A stretch of 64,000 nt of DNA. Source: Pedobacter fastidiosus (GTDB lineage: Bacteria; Bacteroidota; Bacteroidia; Sphingobacteriales; Sphingobacteriaceae). Both the position numbers and the translations under genes were made by a program. Where the stretch lies: assembly GCF_014306625.1 (NCBI RefSeq), contig NZ_JACRYL010000006.1, positions 208,088 through 272,087 of the forward strand, written 5' to 3'. Below, piece after piece: positions 33,194 to 41,167 of the stretch. Below the pieces are notes generated by a model. The model searched no databases and had not been told where the DNA came from. It worked only from the letters and a program-made list of their open reading frames with translations. Numbering within the stretch: the first letter of the stretch is position 1; each line of letters begins with the position of its first letter.

Positions 33194-33294
33194 AGTTGTT
33201 TTGGAATTTTAAACTGATTTAAAACTTAAACGATTAAAATGGCTTTTAGTTTGGCTCTGGAGGATATTTATCACACCTTAGAAAATAAACAATG

Positions 33295-33330
33295 CGTAGA
33301 GTAATCAAATTTTTATGTGATTACTCTACG
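33295..33330 (-). terminator. Terminator after the aldo/keto reductase
   Basis: 13-bp perfect stem CGTAGAGTAATCA (33295-33307) / TGATTACTCTACG (33318-33330), 10-base loop; minus-strand sequence beyond is T-rich (CATTGTTTATTTTC). It lies 20 bases after the stop of the 33351 gene. Confidence 0.75.
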
Positions 33331-33350
33331 TATAATTATAATAATTGAAA

Positions 33351-34346
33351 TTAGGCCGATTGCAGTATTTCATCAATCTGCTTAATTTCACTTTCGCTGA
33401 ATATAATGTTATCGAGTGCTTTAATAGAATCTGTTATTTGTTCGGGTTTACTTGCACCAATCAATACAGAAGTTACACGATCATCTTTCAAAATCCAAGA
33501 TAACGCCATGTGCGCCAGTTTTTGTCCGCGAGATTTTGCGATGTCATTTAATTTCGAAATAACAGCTAATTTTTCTGGTGTTAGACTACTTTCATTTAAA
33601 AAGACCCCACTTGTGGCCACTCTAGAATCCGTAGGAATTCCGTGCAAATATTTATCAGTTAATAAACCTTGCGCCAATGGCGAAAAAGGAATACAGCCTA
33701 CACCATTATTCCCTAAAAGATCCATTAAACCATTTTCTACCCAACGTTCGAACATGGAGTATTTTGGTTGATGAATTAGGCAAGGAGTACCATTATCTTT
33801 TAAAATTTTAATTGCTTTTTCAGCTTCTGGCGCCTGATAATTAGAGATGCCAACATATAAAGCTTTGCCCTGTTGTACAATTAAGCTTAACGCATTCATG
33901 GTTTCTTCTAAAGGCGTTTCAGGGTCAGGGCGATGATGATAGAAAATATCTACATAATCCAGTTTCATTCTTTTTAAACTTTGATCTAAGCTCGAAACCA
34001 AATATTTTTTAGAGCCCCAATCTCCATAAGGGCCATCCCACATGGTATAACCCGCTTTGCTCGAAATAATCATTTCATCACGATAGTTTCTAAAATCATC
34101 TTTCAATATCTTTCCAAAAACTTCTTCGGCAGAGCCTGGAGGCGGTCCATAATTGTTGGCTAAATCGAAATGGGTAATTCCATTATTAAAAGCAGTATAA
34201 ATTAAATCTTTACTATTTTCGAATACATTAACGTGCCCGAAGTTGTGCCATAAACCTAGTGAGATTGCTGGAAGTTTTAATCCACTATTTCCGCAACGGC
34301 GATAAGGTATGTTTTCATAACGGGTATCTGAAATTTCTCTATTCAT
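33351..34346 (-). CDS. Aldo/keto reductase, YghZ-like
   Basis: NADPH-dependent carbonyl reductase of 331 residues, TIM barrel. The catalytic tetrad is visible: D61 and Y66 (THFDLANNYGP), K97 (SSKAGY) and H138 (YHHRPDPETPLEE). The GLWHNFGH start, PGSAEEVFGKIL and WDGPYGDWGSKKYL segments match the AKR14/YghZ (L-glyceraldehyde 3-phosphate reductase) subgroup, which detoxifies methylglyoxal. The C-terminal cofactor segment ALSWILKDDRVTSVLIGA is typical. Single gene with its own terminator. Confidence 0.92.
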   Translation of the reverse strand: MNREISDTRYENIPYRRCGNSGLKLPAISLGLWHNFGHVNVFENSKDLIYTAFNNGITHFDLANNYGPPPGSAEEVFGKILKDDFRNYRDEMIISSKAGYTMWDGPYGDWGSKKYLVSSLDQSLKRMKLDYVDIFYHHRPDPETPLEETMNALSLIVQQGKALYVGISNYQAPEAEKAIKILKDNGTPCLIHQPKYSMFERWVENGLMDLLGNNGVGCIPFSPLAQGLLTDKYLHGIPTDSRVATSGVFLNESSLTPEKLAVISKLNDIAKSRGQKLAHMALSWILKDDRVTSVLIGASKPEQITDSIKALDNIIFSESEIKQIDEILQSA

Positions 34347-34434
34347 TTTTTTTAAGATATGATCGGTACAATATTAATTAGAATTGGCTGATTTTTCAGC
34401 ATTAAATACCATGTTGTAAAAGAATACAAACAAC

Positions 34435-34495
34435 TTGGAGGCTTAGTTCTTTTTTCCACGCAAAAAACTAATGCCTTAGTTCGTATCTCCTCCAA
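34435..34495. other. Structured intergenic element, 34347-34717 gap
   Basis: Outer arms TTGGAGG (34435-34441) and CCTCCAA (34489-34495) enclose a T-tract/A-tract hairpin (34443-34455 with 34462-34471, loop CCACG). The motif CTTAGTTC occurs twice (34442-34449, 34476 onward). It lies between the divergent aldo/keto reductase and galM. It could be a regulatory RNA or a decayed repeat. The remaining gap is AT-rich, with one short open frame listed separately. Confidence 0.35.
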
Positions 34496-34554
34496 CTATA
34501 CAACTTAAACTTTCTAAATTTAAACAGTTTCTTGATGTTATGTGAAATATTTAA

Positions 34555-34680
34555 ATGATTGACTTTGATGAAAGAGAATTTTTAAGACGCATTTTTCTTG
34601 ATGATAAGTTAAAATATTATTCCTCTAATGATATCCTAAATCGATTTATTTGCTTTGTTAATCTTTATAATTATATTTAA
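34555..34680 (+). CDS. Possible 41-residue small protein
   Basis: An open frame beginning MIDFDEREFLRRIFLDDKL and ending VNLYNYI. The charged, helical start looks more protein-like than most AT-rich frames of this size, but there is no recognisable ribosome site or family. It ends 37 bases before galM, so it could also be part of the galM leader. Low confidence. Confidence 0.25.
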   Translation: MIDFDEREFLRRIFLDDKLKYYSSNDILNRFICFVNLYNYI

Positions 34681-34717
34681 AAACTTAATTTAATAATCTA
34701 ACCCAAATATCAGTTCC

Positions 34718-35890
34718 ATGAATTTGAAATCATTAACGAGCGTAGCAGCTATCGCTGCAATTGGATTTGCTTCTTGCCAATCTGAAACAAAAAAAGCATC
34801 CTCAGGAGATAGCCTTACAAAAGATTCTGTTGCAGTAGTAAAATTAGTTGCAGATTCTTTTAAAAAGGAAATAGATGGTAAGCAAACAGCGCTTTATACC
34901 TTAAAAAATAAAAACAACGCTGAAGCCATTTTTACAAATTACGGTGGTCGTTTGGTAAGCTTACTTATTCCAAACAAAGCGGGTAAACTTGTTGATGTAG
35001 TTGTGGGCTTTAAAAGTGTAAACGATTATGAAAAATCTACTGAACCTTATTTTGGTGCAACCATTGGTAGATACGGAAATCGCATTGCAAAAGGAAAATT
35101 TACATTGGAAGGCAAAACCTATTCGCTGTTTACAAATAACGGTCAAAATACTTTACATGGTGGTAAAAAAGGCTACCAATATGTGGTTTGGGATGCTAAA
35201 CAAGTAAATGATCATACATTAGAACTTCATTATTTATCAAAAGATGGCGATGAGAATTTCCCAGGTAATTTAGATGTTAAGGTAACCTATACCTTAACAG
35301 ATGATAATGAATTGAAAATGGATTATGAAGCTAAAACAGATAAAGCTACTCCAGTAAACTTAACCAACCATGCTTTCTTTAATTTAAATGGTGATGGAAG
35401 CGGAGAAATTCTAAATCATGAAGTACAAATTTTTGCTGATGAATACACACCTGTAGATTCTACTTTAATTCCATCAGGTAAAATTGAAAAAGTTGCAGGA
35501 ACGCCTTTTGATTTTACAAAGTCAACAACTATTGGTGCACGTGTTAACGATAAAAATGAGCAGTTAACATTTGGTAAAGGCTATGATCATAACTATGTTC
35601 TAAATAAAACAAAAGCCATGAATATGTTCCACGCTGCAACGGTAAAAGGGGATAAATCTGGTATTGTAATGGATATTTATACGCAGGAGCCTGGCTTGCA
35701 GTTTTATAGTGGAAACTTTATGCAAAGCAAAAACACGTTTAAATCTGGTGCGAAGGATGATTTTAGAACAGCTTTTGCAATGGAGACTCAGCATTTCCCA
35801 GATTCTCCAAATCAGCCTAGTTTTCCAAGCACAATTTTAAAACCTGGACAAGTTTATAAAACAAGTTCAATTTATAAGTTTAGCAATTAA
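34718..35890 (+). CDS. galM: Aldose 1-epimerase (galactose mutarotase), lipoprotein
   Basis: Interconverts alpha and beta anomers of aldoses. The N-terminus is a lipoprotein signal with lipobox GFASC (Cys20), so this mutarotase is exported and probably membrane-bound in the periplasm, as in many Bacteroidota. Family motifs: GRYGNRIAKGKFTLEG, NGQNTLHGG with the first His, LTNHAFFNL with the catalytic His, GYDHNYVL, and the catalytic Glu in AMETQHFPDSPN. At 390 residues it has normal length plus the lipid-anchor linker. It may assist sugar uptake. Terminator at 35928-35965. Confidence 0.94.
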   Translation: MNLKSLTSVAAIAAIGFASCQSETKKASSGDSLTKDSVAVVKLVADSFKKEIDGKQTALYTLKNKNNAEAIFTNYGGRLVSLLIPNKAGKLVDVVVGFKSVNDYEKSTEPYFGATIGRYGNRIAKGKFTLEGKTYSLFTNNGQNTLHGGKKGYQYVVWDAKQVNDHTLELHYLSKDGDENFPGNLDVKVTYTLTDDNELKMDYEAKTDKATPVNLTNHAFFNLNGDGSGEILNHEVQIFADEYTPVDSTLIPSGKIEKVAGTPFDFTKSTTIGARVNDKNEQLTFGKGYDHNYVLNKTKAMNMFHAATVKGDKSGIVMDIYTQEPGLQFYSGNFMQSKNTFKSGAKDDFRTAFAMETQHFPDSPNQPSFPSTILKPGQVYKTSSIYKFSN

Positions 35891-35927
35891 CAAAACGATT
35901 GTGTTATTGGGCTAAAATTGAAATTAT

Positions 35928-35965
35928 AAAATACGGTTTGCATGCTGTTGCAAGCCGTATTTTTT
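35928..35965. terminator. Bidirectional terminator between galM and HAD gene
   Basis: Arms AAAATACGGTTTGCA (35928-35942) and TGCAAGCCGTATTTT (35949-35963) pair over 15 bp with one G-U and a 6-base loop; T tract on the plus side. Confidence 0.82.
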
Positions 35966-35967
35966 GT

Positions 35968-36633
35968 TTAAAACAAATTGTTTAAAATGGGGTCAGTATA
36001 ATCTTCTATAAAGGCAATAATATTATCATAGGCACTAAATTCCTCAGCAGTATGCATAGTGGTTAAAACAACACACTTCATCCCTGCATTTTTAGCCGCT
36101 TCTACGCCTTTCGGCGCATCTTCAAAAACAATACTTTGGTTGTATGGAACGCCTAAAATATCAGCTCCTTTAGTAAAAGTCTCTGGATCTGGCTTGCTGT
36201 TGGCAACATCTTCGGCACTAACAATTGCTTTAAAGTAATGCCTAATGTTTAAATTATCAAGCACAAAGTTGATGTTGAAAGGAATAGCTGCAGAGCCAAT
36301 TGCCATTGAAATTCCAGATTGTTTCGCTTTCTCTAAAAAATCTCCCAAACCAGAAATCAGCGCTAAATGCTTTTTATAAGCCGCTTGGTAACGGTGTTCT
36401 TTCTCTATTGAAATTTGATCGATTTGTTCTTGAGAGAAATGGCCAACACCAAAAACACGTTCTAATAAATCCTGATTTTTACCATACATTTGTTTCTTCA
36501 CGGCTTCGAAACTTATGTTTGCACCTAAATCTTTGGTTAGAATTAAATGCCATGCATGGTTATGGAAAACCATATCATTTACCATGGTTCCATTTAAATC
36601 AAAAAGAAAGGCTTTGGGTTGTGCTTCTATCAT
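35968..36633 (-). CDS. HAD-superfamily sugar phosphatase/phosphoglucomutase-like, with DLNGT motif
   Basis: HAD subfamily IA hydrolase like beta-phosphoglucomutase or 2-deoxyglucose-6-phosphatase. Motif I reads FLFDLNGTMVNDM, where the canonical DxDGT has become D-L-N-G-T: the nucleophilic Asp stays but the general acid/base Asp is Asn. Other motifs are normal: GSAAIPFN (motif II), K in NSKPDPETF, and FEDAPKGVEAAKNAGM (motif IV). I use ATG 36633 (Met16 of a longer frame from 36678), since the extra residues look unrelated to the family. Next to galM, so a sugar-phosphate role is plausible. Confidence 0.85.
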   Translation of the reverse strand: MIEAQPKAFLFDLNGTMVNDMVFHNHAWHLILTKDLGANISFEAVKKQMYGKNQDLLERVFGVGHFSQEQIDQISIEKEHRYQAAYKKHLALISGLGDFLEKAKQSGISMAIGSAAIPFNINFVLDNLNIRHYFKAIVSAEDVANSKPDPETFTKGADILGVPYNQSIVFEDAPKGVEAAKNAGMKCVVLTTMHTAEEFSAYDNIIAFIEDYTDPILNNLF

Positions 36634-36757
36634 GAGCGCAAAATTATCAGAAATTTCTGATGAATCTGTTAAATTCAAATTATTTTAAAAACCTACGATT
36701 TGCAATTGTGCTAATCAAGTAATACATTGCATCATTGGCGTATCACCCTAATAGTAT

Positions 36758-37360
36758 ATGAGCGAAGTTAGTATTGATAATGAACCACTGGTTAGATTTT
36801 TGAATAAATTGCAACCGTTAAGTCCAGCAATAATAGACTTTGCCTTAAAAGAAACATTTAGGATTACAGTAAAGAAAAATTCTTTAATTGATTCCGTTCA
36901 GGAAAATAGCAAAGAGTGTGTATTCTTTATTATCAAAGGGCTGGTTCGGGGTTTCATTTTAGACGAGGGTAAGGATATTACGACTTGGTTAACTCAAGAA
37001 AATGGACTAATTGGAACCATCAGAAACCCGGGCAATACTGCTCCAACTTATTTTGAACATCTCCAAGCAATAGAAGATTCTAATTTGCTTGTATTGCCTT
37101 ATAGCTTTATCGATAAGCTTTATGTTCAATTTCCAGAATCGAATATACTTGGGCGTAAATTGTTGGCCATTCACTATCATATGTCTCAAGAACGATCCAT
37201 ATTATCTCGAATTCCTTCTGCAGAGGCTCGATACAAACAATTTAAAGATAATCATCCAACAATAAAGTTTAGAATCCCACTTAAATATTTAGCGAGTTAT
37301 TTAGGCATGAGGATAGAAACTTTAAGTAGGATTAGAAGAAGAGCAAAACTGAACTCTTAA
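36758..37360 (+). CDS. Crp/Fnr-family transcriptional regulator
   Basis: A 200-residue regulator with an N-terminal cyclic-nucleotide-binding-like beta roll (VFFIIKGLVRGFILDEGKD) and a C-terminal winged helix, FRIPLKYLASYLGMRIETLSRIRRR. The helix-turn-helix recognition part, GMRIETLSRIRRRA, fits the family. The canonical phosphate-binding cassette (FGE..L...RxA) is not visible, nor are Fnr-type iron-sulfur cysteines, so the signal is unknown, as in many Bacteroidota paralogues. It stands alone, and its last four bases overlap the convergent PAP2 gene. Confidence 0.9.
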   Translation: MSEVSIDNEPLVRFLNKLQPLSPAIIDFALKETFRITVKKNSLIDSVQENSKECVFFIIKGLVRGFILDEGKDITTWLTQENGLIGTIRNPGNTAPTYFEHLQAIEDSNLLVLPYSFIDKLYVQFPESNILGRKLLAIHYHMSQERSILSRIPSAEARYKQFKDNHPTIKFRIPLKYLASYLGMRIETLSRIRRRAKLNS

Positions 37361-38013
37361 TTTTTTTCTTGAGGTGTTTCCTTTTTATACTTAAAATAAT
37401 AATAAGTTAAAGGGTATAAACAAATTAATCCTAATAAAAAACCACCCAAAGTATCTGTAAACCAATGTGCTCCAAGATATATTCTGGAGAAAGATATTGT
37501 AATCATTAAAAAGGCAGAGAAATATGTTACAATTATCCTGGTTGTTTTAGGAATGGTTTTTAGCGTATTCATCAAGATAATCAGAAAACCAAAAAACAAG
37601 ATATAGGAGAGCACATGCCCACTAGGGTAGCTTTGAAATCTATTTACTTCAACTAATCTAACATAAAATGAAGTCGGCCTTGGTCTGTTGATTATGTTTT
37701 TTATCCCCAGAATAATTAATCCAGAAATTAAGGTTGCCGATATAAAATAAGCTTCTCGTTTATATTTGTAATAATAAAATATCAGTGCTACAATTACCAC
37801 CGACAATAGCGAATAGGGCAACTCTCCAAAAAAACTAATGGCCAACATAACTTTATCTAAAAAATTAGAATGGTATTGTTGCATAAAAACTGATGTGCTA
37901 ATATCAAAAGCAAATAGTGGGTTAAAATTTATAAATACGCTGAGTGAGACGAAACTCGCAATTAACAAAATGAGTAAAAAGAGAAGTGTTTTTGGTTTTA
38001 AAAACATAGGCAA
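37357..38013 (-). CDS. PAP2-family membrane phosphatase
   Basis: Integral inner-membrane phosphatase of 218 residues with about six helices. The three PAP2 signatures are complete: KNIINRPRP, SYPSGHVLSYI, and SRIYLGAHWFTDTLGG with catalytic His and Asp. Members remove phosphate from phosphatidic acid, undecaprenyl pyrophosphate or related lipids; which one cannot be told. The stop overlaps that of the convergent Crp/Fnr gene by four bases. Confidence 0.93.
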   Translation of the reverse strand: MPMFLKPKTLLFLLILLIASFVSLSVFINFNPLFAFDISTSVFMQQYHSNFLDKVMLAISFFGELPYSLLSVVIVALIFYYYKYKREAYFISATLISGLIILGIKNIINRPRPTSFYVRLVEVNRFQSYPSGHVLSYILFFGFLIILMNTLKTIPKTTRIIVTYFSAFLMITISFSRIYLGAHWFTDTLGGFLLGLICLYPLTYYYFKYKKETPQEKN

Positions 38014-38234
38014 CAGGTGGTAATTCAGTATTGAAATTCCAAATCTATTGATTTTTTACATTTACACAATTAAGTCTTAAAAATAGGTTGGCCTCGCGAC
38101 AACGGATATACTTATTGACGAAATATTTTAGTCACGGATAAAACGTTATTAATCAAGGTTATTTCATTGTATGTCATAATATTTTTTATCCTCAAAGCAT
38201 TCATTTAAATTAATAGACCTATTAATTAAAAAAT

Positions 38235-38444
38235 ATGCCTAAAGGAATTATTAAATGGTATAATCCAAACAGAGGTTTTGGATTTATTGTTCCAGAAGAT
38301 GGAACAGAAGCAGTTTTTGCAGATTGCGAAAAAGTTATTGGTGAACCTAAAGAACTTAAAGAAGGGGTAATGGTAGATTATCAAATTTTAATCGGTAACA
38401 AAAGTAAACAGGCATTTCAGATTAGAATGTTGGATAGAACTTGA
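38235..38444 (+). CDS. Cold-shock domain protein, divergent
   Basis: A 69-residue CspA-like OB fold. RNP1 is clear: GIIKWYNPNRGFGFIV. RNP2, usually VFVHF, is VFADC here, losing the aromatic and His contacts, so RNA or DNA binding may be altered. KELKEGVMVDYQIL and AFQIRML complete the fold. A 220-base AT-rich leader precedes it, as is common for cold-shock genes with structured 5' leaders. No partner gene adjacent. Confidence 0.88.
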   Translation: MPKGIIKWYNPNRGFGFIVPEDGTEAVFADCEKVIGEPKELKEGVMVDYQILIGNKSKQAFQIRMLDRT

Positions 38445-38722
38445 TGAGTTGAGGTTTTGTGATGAATATCCAAAATAGAAGTTTTGATTTTATCACGGCA
38501 AAACGTATTTCTATAACGGATTTAATGCCATCTGTATAAGTCGTTATGAGATTTAAAAACCTTTTCCAATCTTCGAAATAGATAATAAGGATATCTATGC
38601 TTGGGAGGTCGGTAGAATTAGTTTTCTGCCGACCAAAAAAGCACAATCGCTCGGAAAACATAAACATGGATAAGATATTAAAGAGAACATACCCTTAATG
38701 TTAACGCTCCAACCAAAACTGC

Positions 38723-38766
38723 CCTCTTTTAATAAAGAGGTGCAGATAGGTTGATCTCTTTATTAA
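38723..38766 (+). promoter_or_regulatory. Mutually exclusive hairpins upstream of vsr (attenuator-like)
   Basis: Hairpin A: CCTCTTT (38723-38729), loop TAAT, AAAGAGG (38734-38740). Hairpin B: TTAATAAAGAG (38729-38739) pairs with CTCTTTATTAA (38756-38766), followed by a T-rich tract (GTCTCTTTTTTC). A and B share bases and cannot coexist. The rest of the 38445-38817 gap shows nothing I recognise; a minus-strand frame at 38422-38667 is not convincing. Confidence 0.45.
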
Positions 38767-38817
38767 GTCTCTTTTTTCTAGCCAAAAACAAATCTTTTAA
38801 CTTCGAGTTATAAGTAT

Positions 38818-39324
38818 ATGGAACCAAAACCATATCCTAAAGAGAACGATGTTATACAAGTACCGCGCTTCGAAGAAAGTGCAGGTTTCTACACTACAGA
38901 ACAGCGAAGTAGAAACATGTCTAAAATTCGTTCTAAAAATAGTGTTCCAGAGCTAAAACTGAGAAGAGCACTTTGGGCTCAACACATTAGGTTCCGTTTA
39001 CACCCCAAAACAGTTCCTGGGAAACCAGATCTTGTAATTAATAAATATAAACTTGCTATTTTTGTTGATGGCGATTTTTGGCATGGATATAACTGGGCAC
39101 AACGCCGTCAAAATTTAAAAAAGAATACAAGCTTTTGGATTCCTAAAATCGAACGAAATATTCAGAGAGATAAATACGTTAACGAGCGATTAAGTTTGAT
39201 GGGCTATACGGTAATGCGTTTTTGGGAGCATGAAGTTAAACAAAATATTGGTGCCTGTGTAAATCAGGTATTGCTTTATGTAGAGGCTGCGAAAATGGGG
39301 AAGGTGCCAATGTCTAGCTTGTAA
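38818..39324 (+). CDS. vsr: Very short patch repair (Vsr) endonuclease
   Basis: Nicks beside T:G mismatches arising from deamination of 5-methylcytosine. Family landmarks: TTEQRSRNMSKIRSKNSVPE, PGKPDLVI with catalytic D71, FVDGDFWHGYNW with H89, and NIQRDKYVNERLSLMGYTVMRFWEHE. E. coli's zinc-site Cys is replaced in DGDFWH (Asp for Cys). At 168 residues it is full length with an extended N-terminus. Vsr normally sits next to a C5-cytosine methyltransferase, but none lies in the window: this is an orphan. An alternative-hairpin element precedes it. Confidence 0.92.
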   Translation: MEPKPYPKENDVIQVPRFEESAGFYTTEQRSRNMSKIRSKNSVPELKLRRALWAQHIRFRLHPKTVPGKPDLVINKYKLAIFVDGDFWHGYNWAQRRQNLKKNTSFWIPKIERNIQRDKYVNERLSLMGYTVMRFWEHEVKQNIGACVNQVLLYVEAAKMGKVPMSSL

Positions 39325-39369
39325 AACTTAAATGTTTCAGAAATTTGCAATCAGATTTCAATCCTTATG

Positions 39370-39720
39370 CTATTTAACCACAATCTGCTTCGGTTCGGTA
39401 ACTACAATTTGAGTTTTTCCCTTAAACTCAGTAATTATACCAGTAACGCAAATATTATTACCTAAATACATACTTGCTGGCGCTGAAGAGAATTTAGTAA
39501 GATCTTCCTTATTCACCACAACTGTTATTAATTCTTTCGGAAAAGCGCCTCCAAGATTTATTAGAGTTACTTTATCTAACGCTTTCGCACTGTAAACAGA
39601 ATCGCAAATGGTTACCGTTTTACCGATATAATCTTTAGCATCTTTTGCCAATATTAAGGTTTGAGCTTTAACAAAATAACTTGCAAAAAGAATAAGGAAT
39701 ACAAGAGATAACTTTTTCAT
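39370..39720 (-). CDS. Small exported protein, possibly OB-fold
   Basis: A 116-residue protein with a signal peptide (MKKLSLVFLILFASYFVKAQ). The mature part is beta-rich: IGKTVTICDSVYSAKALDKV, then NICVTGIITEFKGKTQIVV. The segments resemble an OB-fold of the BOF/tRNA-anti-like type, but the match is loose. I use ATG 39720 rather than an in-frame start 30 bases upstream, since the signal peptide then starts with MKK. Monocistronic and of unknown function. Confidence 0.6.
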   Translation of the reverse strand: MKKLSLVFLILFASYFVKAQTLILAKDAKDYIGKTVTICDSVYSAKALDKVTLINLGGAFPKELITVVVNKEDLTKFSSAPASMYLGNNICVTGIITEFKGKTQIVVTEPKQIVVK

Positions 39721-39949
39721 AGCGATGGGATGAATGGTTGGCAAAGTCAAAACGTTAAAAATCGAATTAGCTTATAAACAAATGTAAAGACGATTTTTTT
39801 GAAAAGCAATTCTGAATAGAAATGAACACAAATATTACTTGAAGGAGATTTTATCTTAACATGAATATTGCTTAAATTGTAAAGTTCAATATTTCTGACA
39901 GCACAAAACAGAAAACTGATCTAACCAAGTATAGCCTTATTATCCTAAT

Positions 39950-41167
39950 ATGAAAGTAGATTACATCGCTTTATCTGTTCCTGTTTTTTTTATTCTGATT
40001 GGAATTGAACTTGCCTACAATTTTTATAAAAAGCTAAATTATTATCGTTTAAATGATAGTATAGCTAACTTAAGTCAGGGAATAGGGCAACAGCTTACCG
40101 GTATTTTTATGAAAACGGCCTTGTTCTTTGGCTATAAATATATTTATGAGCATTGGCGTTTTTTCGAAATGCCCAAAACCATTTGGGTTTGGATTTTACT
40201 ATTTATTGGGGTAGATTTTTTTTATTATTGGTTTCATCGAATGAGCCATCAAGTAAATGCACTTTGGGCGGCGCACATTGTTCACCATCAATCCGAAGAA
40301 TATAATTTAACCGTTGCTTTAAGGCAAAGTTGGTTTCAAGGTTGGTTTAGTTGGGTTTTTTATCTGCCCTTGGCATTTGCAGGTTTCGACCCCATTATGT
40401 TTTTAACGTTGAGCTCTTTTAATACACTTTATCAATTTTGGATTCATACGCGAGCGATAAAAACCATGGGACCGTTAGAATATATTTTAAATACGCCATC
40501 ACATCATCGAGTGCATCATGGTTCCAATCCGAAATATATTGATAAAAACCATGCGGGCACATTAATTATATGGGATCGATTATTCGGCACTTTCCAAAAA
40601 GAAGAAGAAGAAGTTTACTACGGAATAACCAAACCTTTGGCCAGTTGGAATCCAATATGGGCAAATCTTCATTATTGGGATGATTTGATTAATACAGCCA
40701 AGCAATCGCCAAAAATAATAGACAAAATTAAAGTCTTTTTGAAACCGCCAGGTTGGTTTCCAGCTCATTTAGGAGGTTTCCAAAATGCGCCAGAAATAAA
40801 TTCCATTACTTATAAAAAATATGATCCTATTTATCAATCTAAATTAACTGGTTATGTATTGGTGCAATTTATTGTGGCTTTAAGTGCAGGTTCAGCTATT
40901 TTATTTTCTTACTCCAAAATGCAATCTACACCGCTGGTTGCGGGAACCCTCTTTACTTTATTAACTCTAATAACCTGTGGAGCATTGTTGGAGCAGAAAA
41001 AATGGCAAATAAAGTTCGAATATTTTAGATTATTGCTAGGCGTTACTTTAATAATTCTCCTTAAATTTCCTATTGGATATCAAGTTATTTTTACTTGCAT
41101 TCAGCTAATATCCGTAATTTGGTTCTTTAATCTTCAAAAAGTAAATCTCAATCCTGATGAAAACTAA
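39950..41167 (+). CDS. Fatty acid hydroxylase-family membrane protein, AGMO/sterol-desaturase-like
   Basis: Integral membrane di-iron oxygenase of 405 residues. The eight-His signature is complete: H96-R-M-S-H100, H109-I-V-H112-H113, and H185-H186-R-V-H189-H190, plus H201. Six or more hydrophobic helices flank it, including a C-terminal group (LVQFIVALSAGSAILF) beyond the hydroxylase core. The WFHRMSH and HHQSEEYNL elements match the subgroup containing alkylglycerol monooxygenase (AGMO), which cleaves glyceryl ether lipids. It overlaps a lysoplasmalogenase gene by 11 bases, which strengthens an ether-lipid role. The real substrate needs testing. Confidence 0.9.
   Translation: MKVDYIALSVPVFFILIGIELAYNFYKKLNYYRLNDSIANLSQGIGQQLTGIFMKTALFFGYKYIYEHWRFFEMPKTIWVWILLFIGVDFFYYWFHRMSHQVNALWAAHIVHHQSEEYNLTVALRQSWFQGWFSWVFYLPLAFAGFDPIMFLTLSSFNTLYQFWIHTRAIKTMGPLEYILNTPSHHRVHHGSNPKYIDKNHAGTLIIWDRLFGTFQKEEEEVYYGITKPLASWNPIWANLHYWDDLINTAKQSPKIIDKIKVFLKPPGWFPAHLGGFQNAPEINSITYKKYDPIYQSKLTGYVLVQFIVALSAGSAILFSYSKMQSTPLVAGTLFTLLTLITCGALLEQKKWQIKFEYFRLLLGVTLIILLKFPIGYQVIFTCIQLISVIWFFNLQKVNLNPDEN

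Noticed and set aside
38422..38667. An 81-codon minus-strand frame between csp and vsr.
   Set aside because: Overlaps the cold-shock stop, has no motif, and composition fits chance in AT-rich DNA.
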